Below are positions 23,201 to 35,499 of a DNA stretch of 64,000 nt, piece by piece. The notes beneath the pieces were generated by a model. That model was not told the origin of the DNA. It made no database searches and saw only the letters and a list, made by a program, of their open reading frames with translations. The first letter of the stretch is position 1. Each line of letters starts with the position of its first letter. A program made the position numbers and the translations under genes. This DNA comes from Phytoseiulus persimilis (lineage: Eukaryota; Arthropoda; Arachnida; Mesostigmata; Phytoseiidae), in NCBI GenBank assembly GCA_037576195.1, contig CM075103.1, positions 10,974,001 to 11,038,000 on the forward strand, read 5' to 3'.

Positions 23201-25177
23201 ACAAGCTGAAGAGAACTTACCAACATTCGTCTCCCGCGCTCGCTCACCTTGCCCAGGTCGAGCTCCGAGAAATTGCCAGCAACGGCAGGAGGAAGACACA
23301 CAGGATGTTTCTCTCCTGTGGTAAAGGCGGAGAGATTTGACGAAGTAACGCTCGGCTGCTTCGAGCTGAGCTGTATTCAGGTACGAGCGATGAGGGGACC
23401 CTCTTTCAAGGCTGGGACGGTGTATCCGAGTTGACGGGCTCTAATCTTGGCGAGTGCGGGACATTCTCATAACTTCCTTGAAACGAGAATTGGTCACAGG
23501 GAGGGGAGCAACATCTCGATTCCCCTCCCTTCAAATGCTTCGTGTCGCAGGATAAAATTTCGTCGGAGATGTAATTTTCAAGACTTCTATCTCCCTGGAA
23601 CTCAGGATCGATGACAAGTCAGAACATCATGGATTCGAGCGCGACAAATCGCAGGGCGGGGTTCCTGGCCGCCTTTCAAGGTTCCTGACAGAATCAGTCA
23701 TGCACGAACTCGCGGAATTTTGCTCCATCATCCCCGTTTGGCCAGAACGGGAGCTAGAAATCGAGGAACGGCAATCAGACGAAGGAGGAGGGACTAGAGG
23801 GCCCGATCGCGTCGGAAATGGCGCGGCCGAAACCAGCCCTCTCGACCCCCAATGTGAGTCCTCTCAGCGAAAACAAGCCCACTCATTGATGGGAAATAGC
23901 TCACATCGTGTCAAAACGAGAACAACTTCGTGCGTTAGCGAATGAACCCGAATACAGAGTCTCTCGCGGGCCTTGTACTCTATCCATTAGTGGCGCAAAC
24001 GCCCTCCGTTGGTTCCTGTTTCTGCTGCTCTCTGTTGGGGCGGGAGCCACTCGAGTTGATTCAGCAGCTTATTGGATGCCTCGGAAAACTCTCCGTTCGC
24101 TATCAAGAGGAGCAGCTCTAGAGAGCCGGAGAGCCTGAACTATCAAGCACCACTACAATCAGTGATGCGACTCTACGTACTGTGGCCCCAAGACTACGAT
24201 CGCCACCTGCATCAGTACATTCACGGCCACTGTTCTCGTCTTTGGTCACCGTCGCTGCCGTTCCTTTCACCACAACCGGTCGGCAGCGAGAAGGATACGG
24301 GGCAACGGGCCACAACACCCAACGACGACGGCCAGTAGTGGACTTTTATGGCACCGACGCACGCTGCCTGCATTCCGCTCTGGAAGCTGCTCGTCGCCCT
24401 GAACAGTTGGCCACTTCATTCGTCGTGTTCGGACCCGGAATTCCGGGCAATGCAGCGTTTCCTTTTCTTTTGTTTCCTCCGTTTGTTCGCTTCGGCATAG
24501 CTACCGCTCTGGTTGCTGTACGGCCAACGGCTCCTACGGTTCCCGCTTTGCGCCACGAATACGAAATTCGGCGAAAAGTATGTGCTTTTTCTGACGCTCG
24601 TTCCTCCATTTTTTCTCGTGAGCTCCCTTCGGACGACGCGAACGCATTTCAGACTCGGAATATGCAGCCGGTGGAGAAATCATTACTCTCGGAAATATGA
24701 GACCTGAGCTTTCGAGAGGAAAAGAACGCCCAAGCCTGTAGGAATCTGATAAATTGTTTTCCTTCCTAGTTGGAACATTTCGATAAGAGTTCAAAAAGCG
24801 ATTTCAGGACCGAGAAGGCTGGAGAACGGCCTGGCCGGCAAACGGGAAGGGGAGGGGGGACGAGCTGCCAAGCAAGCCAAATCGTCGGCGTAAAGGCCGG
24901 AAACTCGGAGAGCACTTTCGGAAGACACAAAGAACGGAATCGCCTGGGGGAATTTCTTCTCATCCTCCTTTCCGGGCTCCTTTTGTCTCCTGTGAGAGGC
25001 TCTCGTTCTCAGCTCCGTGCCTGGTCTCCTGATGTCTCAGTCGTACCTAGGATTAGTTGCTCTCCCCTCAGCCCAGAACAAAAGACTAAGATACAGAGAC
25101 AGGAGTAAACAAGGGGAAGGCAAAAAGGCAGACAAAGGAATTCTCTCACTCCTGGAGCCCCCGTAGCGAATACCCTC
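20207..25177. other. Unassigned sequence
   Basis: Open frames are short, overlap on both strands and show no family motif. The longest (172 codons, plus, 24182-24700) has a composition set by its GC content and no flanking splice logic. No transposon termini or tandem arrays were noticed. Confidence 0.35.
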
Positions 25178-25276
25178 ATGATGGATGGATGGAATCACTG
25201 GCAGGCTCGCTTGTGGGATGGATGGGAGGCGAGGCGAGTCGGGCGGCTGGCTGGCTGGCTGGCTGGATGGATGGAT
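25178..25276. repeat. Imperfect GATG/GGCT tetranucleotide microsatellite
   Basis: Runs of GATG (from 25178, about 25216 and about 25262) surround a run of GGCT copies (about 25242-25264). The units are interrupted by unique sequence, so this is a compound, partly decayed microsatellite. No function is implied. Confidence 0.8.
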
Positions 25277-25460
25277 AGAAAAACGGCGGAACGGACGGTG
25301 AGCAAAAGCGAGTGCGAAACTAATTCCTCGGACCGTCCCACGTAGCACACGGATCCAGTTTCTCACGAATAGACGTGTTGAAGGCATAAACCAACGCCTT
25401 GGGTGCCACGCTAAGCTAGCAATTGCGGGACAGAAATCTTTCTTATGTGGTAAAAAGAGG

Positions 25461-25619
25461 ATTTAATTCATATCAGAATTAAATCTGAACCATCTTAAGA
25501 CCCAAGCCAACCGCCCGCAATGGGATTTGCGAGGCGATAGGGAGTGTTACTGAAGCAATACCGAAAGGTGATTCCGGGACACTTCTGAGGGCTGGCTGAG
25601 AGGTTCAGCCGGAAAACAA
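25461..25619 (+). repeat. Short interspersed repeat, copy 1
   Basis: About 135 bp here recur at 40758-40915 (inverted) and 58117-58255 (direct), with only a few differences. One end is the core edge CCGGAAAACA. The other end in this copy carries a palindrome whose 9-bp arms, ATTTAATTC and GAATTAAAT, flank 6 bp; copy 2 has it, copy 3 does not. The segment GGCTGAGAGGTTCAGCC lies near the core edge and contains TGGCTGAGAGG, which fits a pol III A-box pattern, but I see no good B box. It may be a SINE or a hairpin-ended non-autonomous element. No target duplication was identified. Confidence 0.8.
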
Positions 25620-26779
25620 AAAAAAAAGACGTGTTGAAGGAAGCGAGAAATGTGACCTGGCCGATGCCTGTTGCCAGTTGCGCTTGGTTTTCTCGTGACC
25701 AAAGTTGACTCATCTTTCCCCCCTTGGCTTTGTCTGTGAAGTCCTTCATTGATCCGATAGGTAAACCCTACGACCTGTCCGTGTGGCCGCATGAGAAGGT
25801 GCTTTATCGAATAATTTTCCAAATTCGGGGACAAAGTTTCCACGATCCGCCATTTGAGCCGAAACGGAACCGGACGCCGCCGCTCACGCTCGGAGCGATC
25901 TGGAGAGTTCATGACACTGTCATTGCGTAGATAGTCTCACGCGCCAAGGAGCGAGACCGATTTGAGTTTTCCAGCCTAAAACCTCTAAGTTCTCTAACAT
26001 ATCACCACAGCGCCCAAGCGCTGGGTCAGTTGATCTCGCCGAAAGTTCGTGATCGAGAGGGATAACTGTGTTCATGCGTTTTGTGGGATCCCCGCTACGA
26101 CTACGGAGGGACTCTATTCCAATCCAAGGCTTCTCAACGCGAACCCAACGCGAACCTCCTCTTCGGAAGGCTCTCAACGTTTGAATCACGTTAACTTTCT
26201 CCTCGTCTTCATTGAATCGCAGCAGGCATCAGAGCGGAGGTTTGAGATCAGTGGCTCGGAAACGACGAGTGTAATGGCGGTGGCTATCAATCTCCTCTTT
26301 GACGCAATCAATACATAGGTCCATGCGGCTTGATCTGCACTTTTAGAGCCGTCGCTTTCATATGTGTTAGCGAATGATTCTACACATTGCCACAAGCCAA
26401 TCTCGATGCCAGATTTTTAGGAGGGCCGTGTACCGAGTATGGAATTCCTCGAACTAATCGTGAGGTTCACTTGCAGAACAGAGCTCCTTCCTACCCCGAT
26501 CGAAACGAAAAATGTTCTCGATGAAAATCCTTGGGAAATTCTCGCAGACCGATCGGTCCTTGCAGCATCCAAGCTCGACGGGGCCTCTCGTGATGTGTGT
26601 ATACTGGACCATGAATGGCCTCCGTATTGCGTGTAATGGACGACTGCTCTCTCGTGTGGCTCTCTGGCTGGTTTCGTGGCTACTGCCAGATTCGTCCATT
26701 GGGGGCCGGTTCGGAGAGTCCCGCGCGGGTCATTGACGTCATCATTTTCAACCCTCGGTTGAATCAACCAAACCGCAGA

Positions 26780-27121
26780 TCAGTGAAGCTCGAGCTTCGG
26801 TCGGAGTCGAGAACCGAGCACGAAATCCAGGACTCTCGACAACGTTTGGGATACCCTGTCCCTTGAATTCAGGATGGAGATTATATCGTCGAGACACTCG
26901 ACCGCGTGCCGCTCGACGAGCGCTGATTCGTGAAGGGGTTCCTTCAGGGATGCCGTCTGCTGGGCAGCAGTTGGCAACGAGGTGCAGGTCGTGGACGCTC
27001 GTGACCCTATCTGCCTTTGGATAGTATCATCATAAGGGAAACCTGATCTCTGAGCGGGGAAGCAGGAGCAGCGCCGTTCCAACACATTCAGGTCGCTCTG
27101 ACAGTCTGACGATGATCTCAT
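26780..27121 (-). CDS. Small open reading frame, hypothetical
   Basis: A complete 113-codon frame runs from an ATG at 27121 to a stop. The second half (ALVERHAVECLDDIISILN) looks like an amphipathic helix, whereas the first half is Cys- and Ser-rich without pattern. No signal peptide, motif or neighbouring exon supports it, and a poly-G run (about 27163-27180) lies directly upstream. It may be chance. Confidence 0.18.
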   Translation of the reverse strand: MRSSSDCQSDLNVLERRCSCFPAQRSGFPYDDTIQRQIGSRASTTCTSLPTAAQQTASLKEPLHESALVERHAVECLDDIISILNSRDRVSQTLSRVLDFVLGSRLRPKLELH

Positions 27122-27180
27122 GATGGGTTCCGATGCGCCAGACGAAATATTATTTCGAGGAGGAGGGGGGGGGGGGGCGG

Positions 27181-28639
27181 GGCTGAGTGCAAGAGAATCA
27201 TTTTGCAGGAGGTGTTGATTGATGCTGTGAAATCAATTCGTGGCTCCGAATCGGTCACGTCTGATGATGGTGTTGAAGCCGATTCACGAGAATTCTCATT
27301 CTCGCTCCATTATGGAATACGCTCTGTCGATTTTCAGCTTACAGGCCAGCGATGAATGGGGGCAGCCGACAGTGGCTCCATAACAGATGGAAAAGTCATG
27401 GCTTGAAATACAATCAGATCACACATCCAGTCATGAGATCTCATATTGTGCTCCGTCGACCATCACTGTTTATCGAGAACGAATCGCGAACACCCGTGGC
27501 TGCTTCGTGCTGCTCTCTAACAGCCTCTCAATGAATCAGATGCAAATCGACGACTGCGCAAAGCATTTATTGTTCTTCGTTGAACGATTTGCGTAGAACA
27601 TTCTTGCGTCAAGATCAGAGACAGACAGGTGTCACCGTTCTTGATAGATGATCCCCCTGAACTTCGACTTCGTCCTGACACAAATCATCGGGGCTGTCGA
27701 GATATCGTATCGGAACTACATCCTATGGCTCCAAAATGAGTTTTGGACAGTCTCGCTGACTGGCAATTGCAGTACTCCGCAATGCGTTTTAGTTGGGCCT
27801 CTTGCGTCATGAGTGTTACAATGAACGGCGGGTCTCGGACGGGATCCTCTCCTCTATTCTCCGCAGTTTAGTGCGGCGGAACCAGCCGGGGAGAGGTTGG
27901 CAGCGTGCAATCGGTGCGTGACTTCCAGGAATCGTCGCGTGCCGCGTTCAAGAACTCTTCAATGGCGTCCGGATCAAAACACGAGAGCCGTTACAATGAC
28001 GGTCGGCAGCCGGAACACCTGAAGTGGTGGGAGCGACGCCCGGTTTCCTGAGGTCGAAGCACAGCTCAGAAACCCGAGAATGTCGGAGGGAGGGTGCTAC
28101 TCGATTTGAGCGCAACTAATCCATTCGCACTGCTGTGAGTGTGGAGTGTGAGACAGAGGAGGAGGAAAATCCCCCACCTATCCTTCGATTGCAGACTACT
28201 CGACCAACAAAGAAAGTACGGTTGCTCGGTGGAATATGAAGAAGAAACCTGACCTAACCTCATCAAAAACATTTCTCCTTCTCGAGCCAAGCTGTGTTCC
28301 TTCGTCTGATTCATCGAGGGAATGTCGTCACCGAGTATCTCGTGCCGTCGTCTAAATTCTCCTCTCCATGTTACCCCGAGCAACCGTACTTTCTCTGTTC
28401 ATCGAGTAGTCTGCAATCGGCGGAAAGGTGAGGAATTTTCCTCTTCCTCCACATCATACTCTACATACACAGCAAACTCAACTCGACTGCGCTCAAATCA
28501 ACTGCGCTCAAATCGACTGACACGCGGAGGGAGAGACAACGTACTGCGAGGTCTCGGCCGTCCGCCTCAGAGCGCAGCGAACCTCATCCGACAAACCGGA
28601 TTCAAGCCTTGCCAGTTTCAGGCGTCCTCCATTCCCCGA
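27181..28639. other. Unassigned sequence
   Basis: No convincing coding frame. At about 28480-28520 there is a short direct repeat (GCTCAAATC twice, with related CGACTG/CAACTG units). Parts of the stretch near 28090-28210 recur weakly near 28400-28500 in opposite orientation (CTCAAATCGAGT-like and GATTGCAGACTACTCGA segments), which suggests a local inverted duplication of under 120 bp. Confidence 0.35.
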
Positions 28640-29000
28640 GAAACGGGCGCAACCATCATGGCCGTCGACGCGACGGAAACAGCTGTTCGTGCGGTTCTGC
28701 TGTACGAGCACACGGAGTACGGACGATGTCCCCTGTTGAAATTCTTGCCGGCGTTGTACGGATGCCAGAGCTCACGGCGAAAATTGTGGGAATCTAACAC
28801 TCTGGACTCATGGATGAAGTTCCACGCGACAGGAGCGATGATTTGGTCGCTGACACGCTGTCCCGACACAATCGGACTGACGCGATTATCCAACGAGTTC
28901 AGTCACCGTGGACGATTGAGGAAATGTGCGGAAGCCTGGAACAGGATGTGGAGCTGTTACCGCTGGTCATTCATGAAGCTCACGACGAATATTCGTCTCG
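28640..29000 (+). pseudogene. Decayed Ty3/gypsy-like pol fragment (RNase H to linker)
   Basis: One frame reads MAVDATETAVRAVLLYEHTE, resembling the start of the retroelement RNase H domain, where an Asp begins a D-A-S/T-x-x-x-x-GAVL pattern. After a frame change near 28730, the next frame contains DDLVADTLSRHN, which fits the V-A-D-A-L-S-R linker found between RNase H and integrase in Ty3/gypsy pol. A stop at about 28797 separates the two. No reverse-transcriptase part, LTR or primer-binding site was found, so this is a fragment and cannot be functional. A coincidental match is possible, because both motifs are short. Confidence 0.4.
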
Positions 29001-32000
29001 CGGACGATACCTCTGGCTCAAAACGTCGCTTCGACATGGCTTCCGTTTCCTGTCGCAAGGTTTCCGAGCAATGCCACAATGTAAGCCACCGGTGAGAAGA
29101 ATTCTCGCAGCTTCTGCCGTCATCGAGAAATGGCGAGACATGAACATCGCGAGTCGAGCATCGAGGGTTACTGGAAAACCACACCCCAGATCATTCCAAT
29201 GCCGACATCCCGTTTTTCACCTCTCCGGACCACTCTGACTTTCGAACAAGCAAGTTCTCACCATGGCTTGCGAGCTCATGAGAAGACTAGAACAAGGAGT
29301 CATAGATTTGAAGGTTCAGGTCTTACGACTTCAGACCAATGTAGACACATTTTGAGGAGCTTGCTCTGGAGCCCGGGTGATCCTCCAGGTTGCTACGAAG
29401 TTTCTATTGCCGCTGGACATTTTCCGGTTCTGTTTTTGCTCAATCACCCTTTGAGAGACGCATATTTCCCATTTTCGGTTGAGGATTGGTTATCTCGAGA
29501 GCACATCAGAGTCCATTTGAAACTTTTTTTCCGACACGCAACTTCAACGGGCTCGAAATCGCCGATTCTCAACGGATTTGTGATTTCCGAAATGGGCTCG
29601 ATTCGTCTCCAGAGCCCTCTGACATGCACCCATTCGTGTAAGGGTCCAACGCAAAATCGAATAGCTTGAAAAGGAAAGTTGCACTCCGACGTCCATCATC
29701 GCGACACTCTGCATCAAAGATCCAGTGTTCACACATTCATCATGCCATTCGCCATCTTAGAATGTTCGACCGCTACAGGGTCGATATGTTGAATGAAAGC
29801 CCACGAGTTTTCGATCATTCCACTCAAACAGGAGCCTCATTTCGGCCGTGCGGATCCTTGGAATTGGCCGCCTCAGTGAGCCACGGACGGCTTTGCAAAG
29901 GGACCGAAACGAGGGGGAGCGGAGTTTAAATCTTATCCGAGTTCCCTAAGTTCGCGCTGATGGGCGCAGTTTTGAGGGGGCTGGAAGAGGAGTCGAACTC
30001 GTTTCGGAAATCGAAAATCTGTTCAATTGATGACTTACGAGCCTTTTGAATTCGCGGATCGAACAAAAAAAATGGAAGGTCGACCCCGAATCACAAATTC
30101 TTAACCGAAGGCTGGAAACAAAACGGAAAGGAGGCGTCTTTTGGAGAGCGATCGATGTATCCGTGGAACCCTCTAAGCAGAGTTAAGCGAAAGCCGGACA
30201 ATCTCCATTGGAGTCAAGGCGAATGACTTCATGAACATAGAAGATAGAATGTAGGCTTTTCGGATTTCATTGAGATTGCGGTCTGCGGCCCATTCTCTAG
30301 CGCGCTGAACTCGCCCCGTTTGGAATTCCGTTTGCCACAACCCCGGGGAAATGGGGTTTGGACAACCGGACAACTCAGACACGCCCGGTGAGTTCCGTCG
30401 GAAGTCGTTGATTCTCGCCTTGATACTGCAATGCCGGCTAAACGGAGTGGACTCCTGTTAGCTTTGATTGGTCTTCCACAGATGGCTAGAAAGTACGGAA
30501 CTTTTGGCACAGAAAGAAGTCAAATAGTGTCATCGTCCTTAATTCGCGAAGCATCCGTGATCAGGGTGAATAATTCGCCTAGACCTGTGCATCCCGATCG
30601 TACGCTTTCCGGTCAGATCATGAGTCTCTCTTCAGTTCTTGGGGAAGGAACAACATGAGTAAGAATGGATCCGTCTGACTTCGTTAGATTCTTCGGAAGA
30701 AAGAGAGAAATGATCGATATCGAGAGCGACGTCGTTTCCAAGAGCTAATTTTCTCTCGATTATGTTACTCTCCGTACCCATGCAACGAGGAGTCCTCCCG
30801 AACGTGCATACACGATCTCATATTGCGTTTCAGAGAGAGAGAGAGGGAATGGTACAATCGATATGGGAACACAGAGAGAGTCTCAAAGAGTGTCAGGCCA
30901 GCCAAAGTCAACCCTCCCCCCCCTGCTTCTCACTCTCAACCAGCCTATGAAGCGTAGAAGTCCGGTTAGAGTCCCGTCTTGTGCACACGCCGCTGAATCA
31001 GTACAGTTGTCTGCCTAGCGCAGGCACTCCGTAACTACCCAAATCCTCGTGTCATTCATTTAGTGACTGTGCAGTCCAAGCGCTGCCAAACCTGTCGTCG
31101 CCATTGTATTGTATAGTGGACACCGAAGCACTAGGGCGCCCCATTGGTTGACGTCGGATAAACTCGTGAGTAACAATACCCTCGAGTTTCTGAAGTATCC
31201 GGGGCAGGGATCAGGGAGCAGAAAATCATCCCGTTTGTGCATTTTCCCGTATGGCCCCTAGTACCGAGCTAATGGAAGAACGGAGCTCTTCAAGATTGAG
31301 ACTCATGAAGGGTCATCTCCGATCCACCATGTCACAAACGATGTCACCTCTTGTCGAATCTTGCCATCCTGTCCAACGCGTAATGCATCACGGATGAGTT
31401 TGAACGTCGATGGGTCCAAGGAGAGGTGACCCAGTTGATCACATCTGGGTTAGCTCGCGCGAGCTGTCCTCAGTTCTCAGAAGGTCTCGCTGAAGATCTC
31501 CATTTCAGATTTTTTGGTATTTTCGGTAGTCTAAGAAATCAATCAGGGCGCCCCAAATGCGTTCCTCTCCTTGAACCTCACTAAGAATGAGGGAGGAGAC
31601 ATCAAATCACTGTCCCGTCCCGGGCATCATGCACGCTAGCCACTTCACTCCCCCCCCCCCCCCCAATGGAGAGTCGAGAGGTAGTAATCCGTGATTCCGG
31701 GTTAAGATTGCTCGGATGCGAGCTTCGTTTCGGAGGCTCTCGTTTCCGGCCTCTGGGGGAATCTGGAGCAACAACTTCTACAACTACCATCTGCTAGATA
31801 AATTCGAACAAGAAAACCATGAGCTCGGAGTGCGCCGGCGCTCGCGGATGTTGTAGACAGCGTTGGGAAGACAAGACGGTCTCAGATGGGTGTGCTCCGG
31901 CGAACTCCTCATTTTTGGAGTGTCTGCAAGTGTCGAGAGCACCCAGCTGTTATCAGACACGTTTCTGGGCGAACGTCGCGACGTCTCCCAACAACAGCTT

Positions 32001-33701
32001 GGACAACCTCCTCTGACAACAGGTAAGTCCTCGACGAGTTTCTCATCCTTCGCGATAGTTTTTTTTCGTGTTCGACGCTCAAGAACACGTGTTGCGTCAC
32101 TCGACCTGTAGCCAGATCCAGCAGAATTTCGACGGGTTCTCCAATCCTTCGAAGGTCTATCAATGGCACTACGCCCAAGAGTGGGGCTCCGAGATTCGTC
32201 ATGTACAAATGGCACTTTTTTTTTATACACCGAACGACTGGTCTCGGATTGTATGGTATGGTATTTTGTTGTGCCACTCACGTGATAGCGAAGCGAAAAG
32301 CTATAGTGAGTTCCGGGAGGCCCCATCAGTGCCCGTCGCAACTTGGCGAACAGCATCTTATCCCATAAGAAATTCGTAGTCTGCATCTGTAATGCATTTC
32401 CCCGTATTCTCTCCATTCTGAATGCGTTCATTTCGAGAAGAGTAGTGTTCAGCACGAATTTCAAGTTGTAACGATCAATGCAGTAGATGTGGAAGCTGTC
32501 GAGAGCGTAAGATTTCCTCAAGGGGCTAAACATTCGTCGAGCGCTATTGAGGACTCTCTCCATGCCAAACCTGTTTCGCACCCGCACGATTCGAGACTTA
32601 CTTCAGCTGCTCCCATTCCGCCCTCGAAATTCCCTCAAAAGTGGCCTTGAGCAGTTGTCACATCGAATAGATAGATGGCTTGATGGATGGACGATCAACT
32701 ATGCAGAGAAAATTAGATTGGAGAACCGAGGCGACTGTCGATTCGTATTACGTGATCCTACTCGGCTATCATCGGAATCATCGAGTCCCTAATCGAATGA
32801 TTCAAAAGTCTGCTCGAAGCTCTGTGTAACGATGTGCGCTTCGACGGTTCGCAGGAGGCTTCTCGAGAGAACGGCCGCACAGGGATTAAAGTCTCCTACG
32901 CTTGGTCTAGAATGGAAGAAAGCGAACATGGGTGGAGGGCGCGTGTTGGGACCACTGGCGTAGAATGGTGCGCGGATAGTGCCCGTAGTGTGCGGAGATT
33001 TTCAGGTAGGAGCCAAGTTCCACTCTCGGGCCTACGTGCTCTCATCCGGTACCACAGCGTGTTTCAAGAACGAAGTTCCAATCGGAGGCCGCTCTCCCTT
33101 CCGTGATAACCAACCTCTGATTTCACCAACTCTCATGCCGACGAGGCGTCCGTTCACGGGAGTGTTTCATTGTTTCCCAGTGAGAACGTGCCGACCGTAT
33201 TTTGTGTCTGCCTCTTTTCGCCGAGGTAGGGTTCTTCTTCCTCGTGCAGCATGGCACAGGTTCGGGTAGTCTCCAACGCATCTACGATCGCCGCTTGGCC
33301 TCTGTCTACTCTCTCTCAACAACCTTTTCTGGCCTTGGACGCCTGCTCCCCGCTCCTGGTTGATACTCACAAGCGTCCCATCGTTCCTCTTGATATATCC
33401 CTGCCACTTCTAGACTTGGTCGGGCTCCTCATCTCGAAGATGCATGCTTCTCGCGTGTTGGTCATGATCGTCAACTCGTTCAGCATGCATGACGTCTGGT
33501 TGTTAGGACAAATTGTTGTTCAAGAAAACCGCGAAGGTTATCAATGCTGCGTCTGGTCGTTCAAGTTGTGTATCGCCGCTGTTCCCCGCGTCACCGGATG
33601 AAAAACTTGTTGCACTCACTCAGCAATATTTTCCTCTCAAACCGATGTTGCTTCCATTGCCCTTCGTCCAGCTGTCGATATTTACCGCATCCTCGTAGAC
33701 A
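29001..33701. other. Unassigned sequence with homopolymer tracts
   Basis: No gene could be supported. A (GA)n tract lies near 30833-30845 and a poly-C run near 31650-31664. On the minus strand, 31784-32587 holds a 267-codon frame overlapped by a second, 122-codon frame (31909-32277) that includes GEPVEILLDLATGRV. Both look partly protein-like but match no family and have no flanking splice pattern. It could be a decayed gene or transposon part. Confidence 0.3.
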
Positions 33702-33845
33702 TCATCCTCCACGGGTCACATTCACCTCGGTCTTCTCTAACCCTCGAAGTCTTCGACCCTTCTTCATAGCATCAGTTAATAAGAACATGGAAAGCCTTAG
33801 GCCTTGTCTCACTCCCCGGTTTCCCTGTGCTTGGATGAGTAGCTC
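33702..33845 (-). pseudogene. LINE reverse transcriptase palm fragment
   Basis: The minus frame reads LLIQAQGNRGVRQGLRLSMF, then a short helix and a stop. GVRQG followed by L-S is the conserved palm segment of non-LTR reverse transcriptases (usual form G-V-R-Q-G-D-P-L-S-P). The Asp after GVRQG and the Pro after LS are changed. Flanking frames contain stops, so this is a dead, truncated copy. Its relation to the LINE at 35.5-36.6 kb is unclear. Confidence 0.5.
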
Positions 33846-34746
33846 CGGGTTTTGCTTGCAAAAATGCTATTATGCTGTCAAGTGTGATTTTGGCGACCGA
33901 GGACGGAAAACTGGATGAGGGTGATTTCCGGTGAAAATCAATAATCGTCAGTTCGACCTTGCAGCTCAATATTCGGATGATTCACCCATTTCTGAGTAAT
34001 TTTCACCACAGGAGTTACCTTCATTTCTGCCTCGTTGAGAAGTTACGAGAGGAAATGCGAGGGAAACCGAAGAGAATAAAATTAGCCAACGGGCAGGCCC
34101 TTGAAAAAGGGATTGATACGATCGCTTGCCATTTTTGGAGGAACTGAGATAACTTCGATCGTTTCCCCGGCGAAGGACCGGCTTCCTTTAGCGCGTCCAA
34201 CGCGATGAGTCCCCTATGAGTCCGATCGAATGGATATTGACGTTTTCACGATGACTTCTAGGGAGACCTCGAAAAAAAAAGGTAATTTTCGAAACCATTT
34301 TCTGACCCCAAATTTCCATCGTATCCATTCGAGTTTCGCAGAGAATGATATCTTCGATCGATCACCTCTTGATTTTCGAGAAAATTCCAAGAACCGAGGA
34401 AGTTATGGCCAAAACAAGATCGGGCTCGAAAATTCCCGACTAGAAAAAGCCACCCTGTAATAGGAAACCTTTTTTCTTCTTCTGCTCATGCTAACTTTGA
34501 CCGACATAATCTCGACTGATCTGCGATTGTTTCCTTTTGCGAATTACACTCCTCTTCCGTTTTACGCTCGCTAGACTGGAATCTCGTACGATGTCGGCTC
34601 ATCAATCGGCCGCCATATCAGCACTGCATCCAATATCGTACGTATTCCTCTCGATTCTGATTGAGTTCATCGCTTACCAATATCCAGGCCGCTTTTTCCA
34701 TCCTCAGCACCCTCCCCATCCTTCACTCTGGAACTGCCCACCACTT

Positions 34747-34920
34747 GTGGTTTCGAACTCTGTCAACTGCTTGGGCCATGATCTCAACTCCGACTTCTCT
34801 TGGAAGTCACAGCTAACGGTTTTCAGGGAAAAAGTGTTTCAATGGTTTACAGTCTGCATGGAATTCGTCACTCGGTCCCTCCGCGCTCTATTCAAGTTCT
34901 CGAATTTCTGCTCGGGAGCG
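34747..34920 (+). pseudogene. LINE reverse transcriptase thumb fragment
   Basis: Within an open plus frame, NCLGHDLNSDFSWKSQL fits the thumb motif of Jockey-type LINE reverse transcriptases (L-G-V-x-L-D-x-x-L-S-W-K-x-H/Q), followed by the expected Lys-rich helix and an LRALFKF part. Only this short region is recognisable, and its orientation is opposite to the LINE at 35.5-36.6 kb. No tail or 5' part was found. Confidence 0.5.
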
Positions 34921-35499
34921 CTCACTTGTTCTGTATTTTCACTCGGTGCGGAGAACACTCCCCGAGTTGGCCAGAATAATGCTCTTAGATCCGACACCTC
35001 CGTTCCGTCGCCCCCCCCCCCCTCAGGTGGGATTACGAGTTCCCGCAGCCCTCATACTCTCGGGGAGGAAATTATACTCGTGGTGAAGTTCGAAGGTATT
35101 TTCGGAAGAGCTGTTTTGGATACCTGACAGAGACCCCGATCGGCTGTTGGCCAGAGTCGGCTGGTTTGTTCATGACATGAGATGAGCACCTACCGAGCTG
35201 CTTGCAGAATCATCATATTTTCGTCAGAAATATCTAATTGGTTGAGTAGTTCCCTTCACGAGGGCTCAACTATCGTTGTGTTGTTAGTTCCTCCCCTTAA
35301 TCTGACACAATATGGGTGTTCTTATCGGTGGCGTCATCTCGACAGAGGGCTGCGACTCAAAGAAGAGTACTGTGCTTCAGTACAGCTCGAGTTTCTCTTG
35401 GGACCAGTGCGACGAGAGACCCGAGGGGGACTCGGGCTGCCCTATGTTCCTATATATGTTCCCTTTCGTTTCAGGGGTGAATTATATTGCGTTCACAGA

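Noticed and set aside
28322-29095. 257-codon plus frame as an intact gene
   Set aside because: Its recognisable part is a retroelement RNase H stretch that leaves this frame near 28730; the rest has no family pattern.
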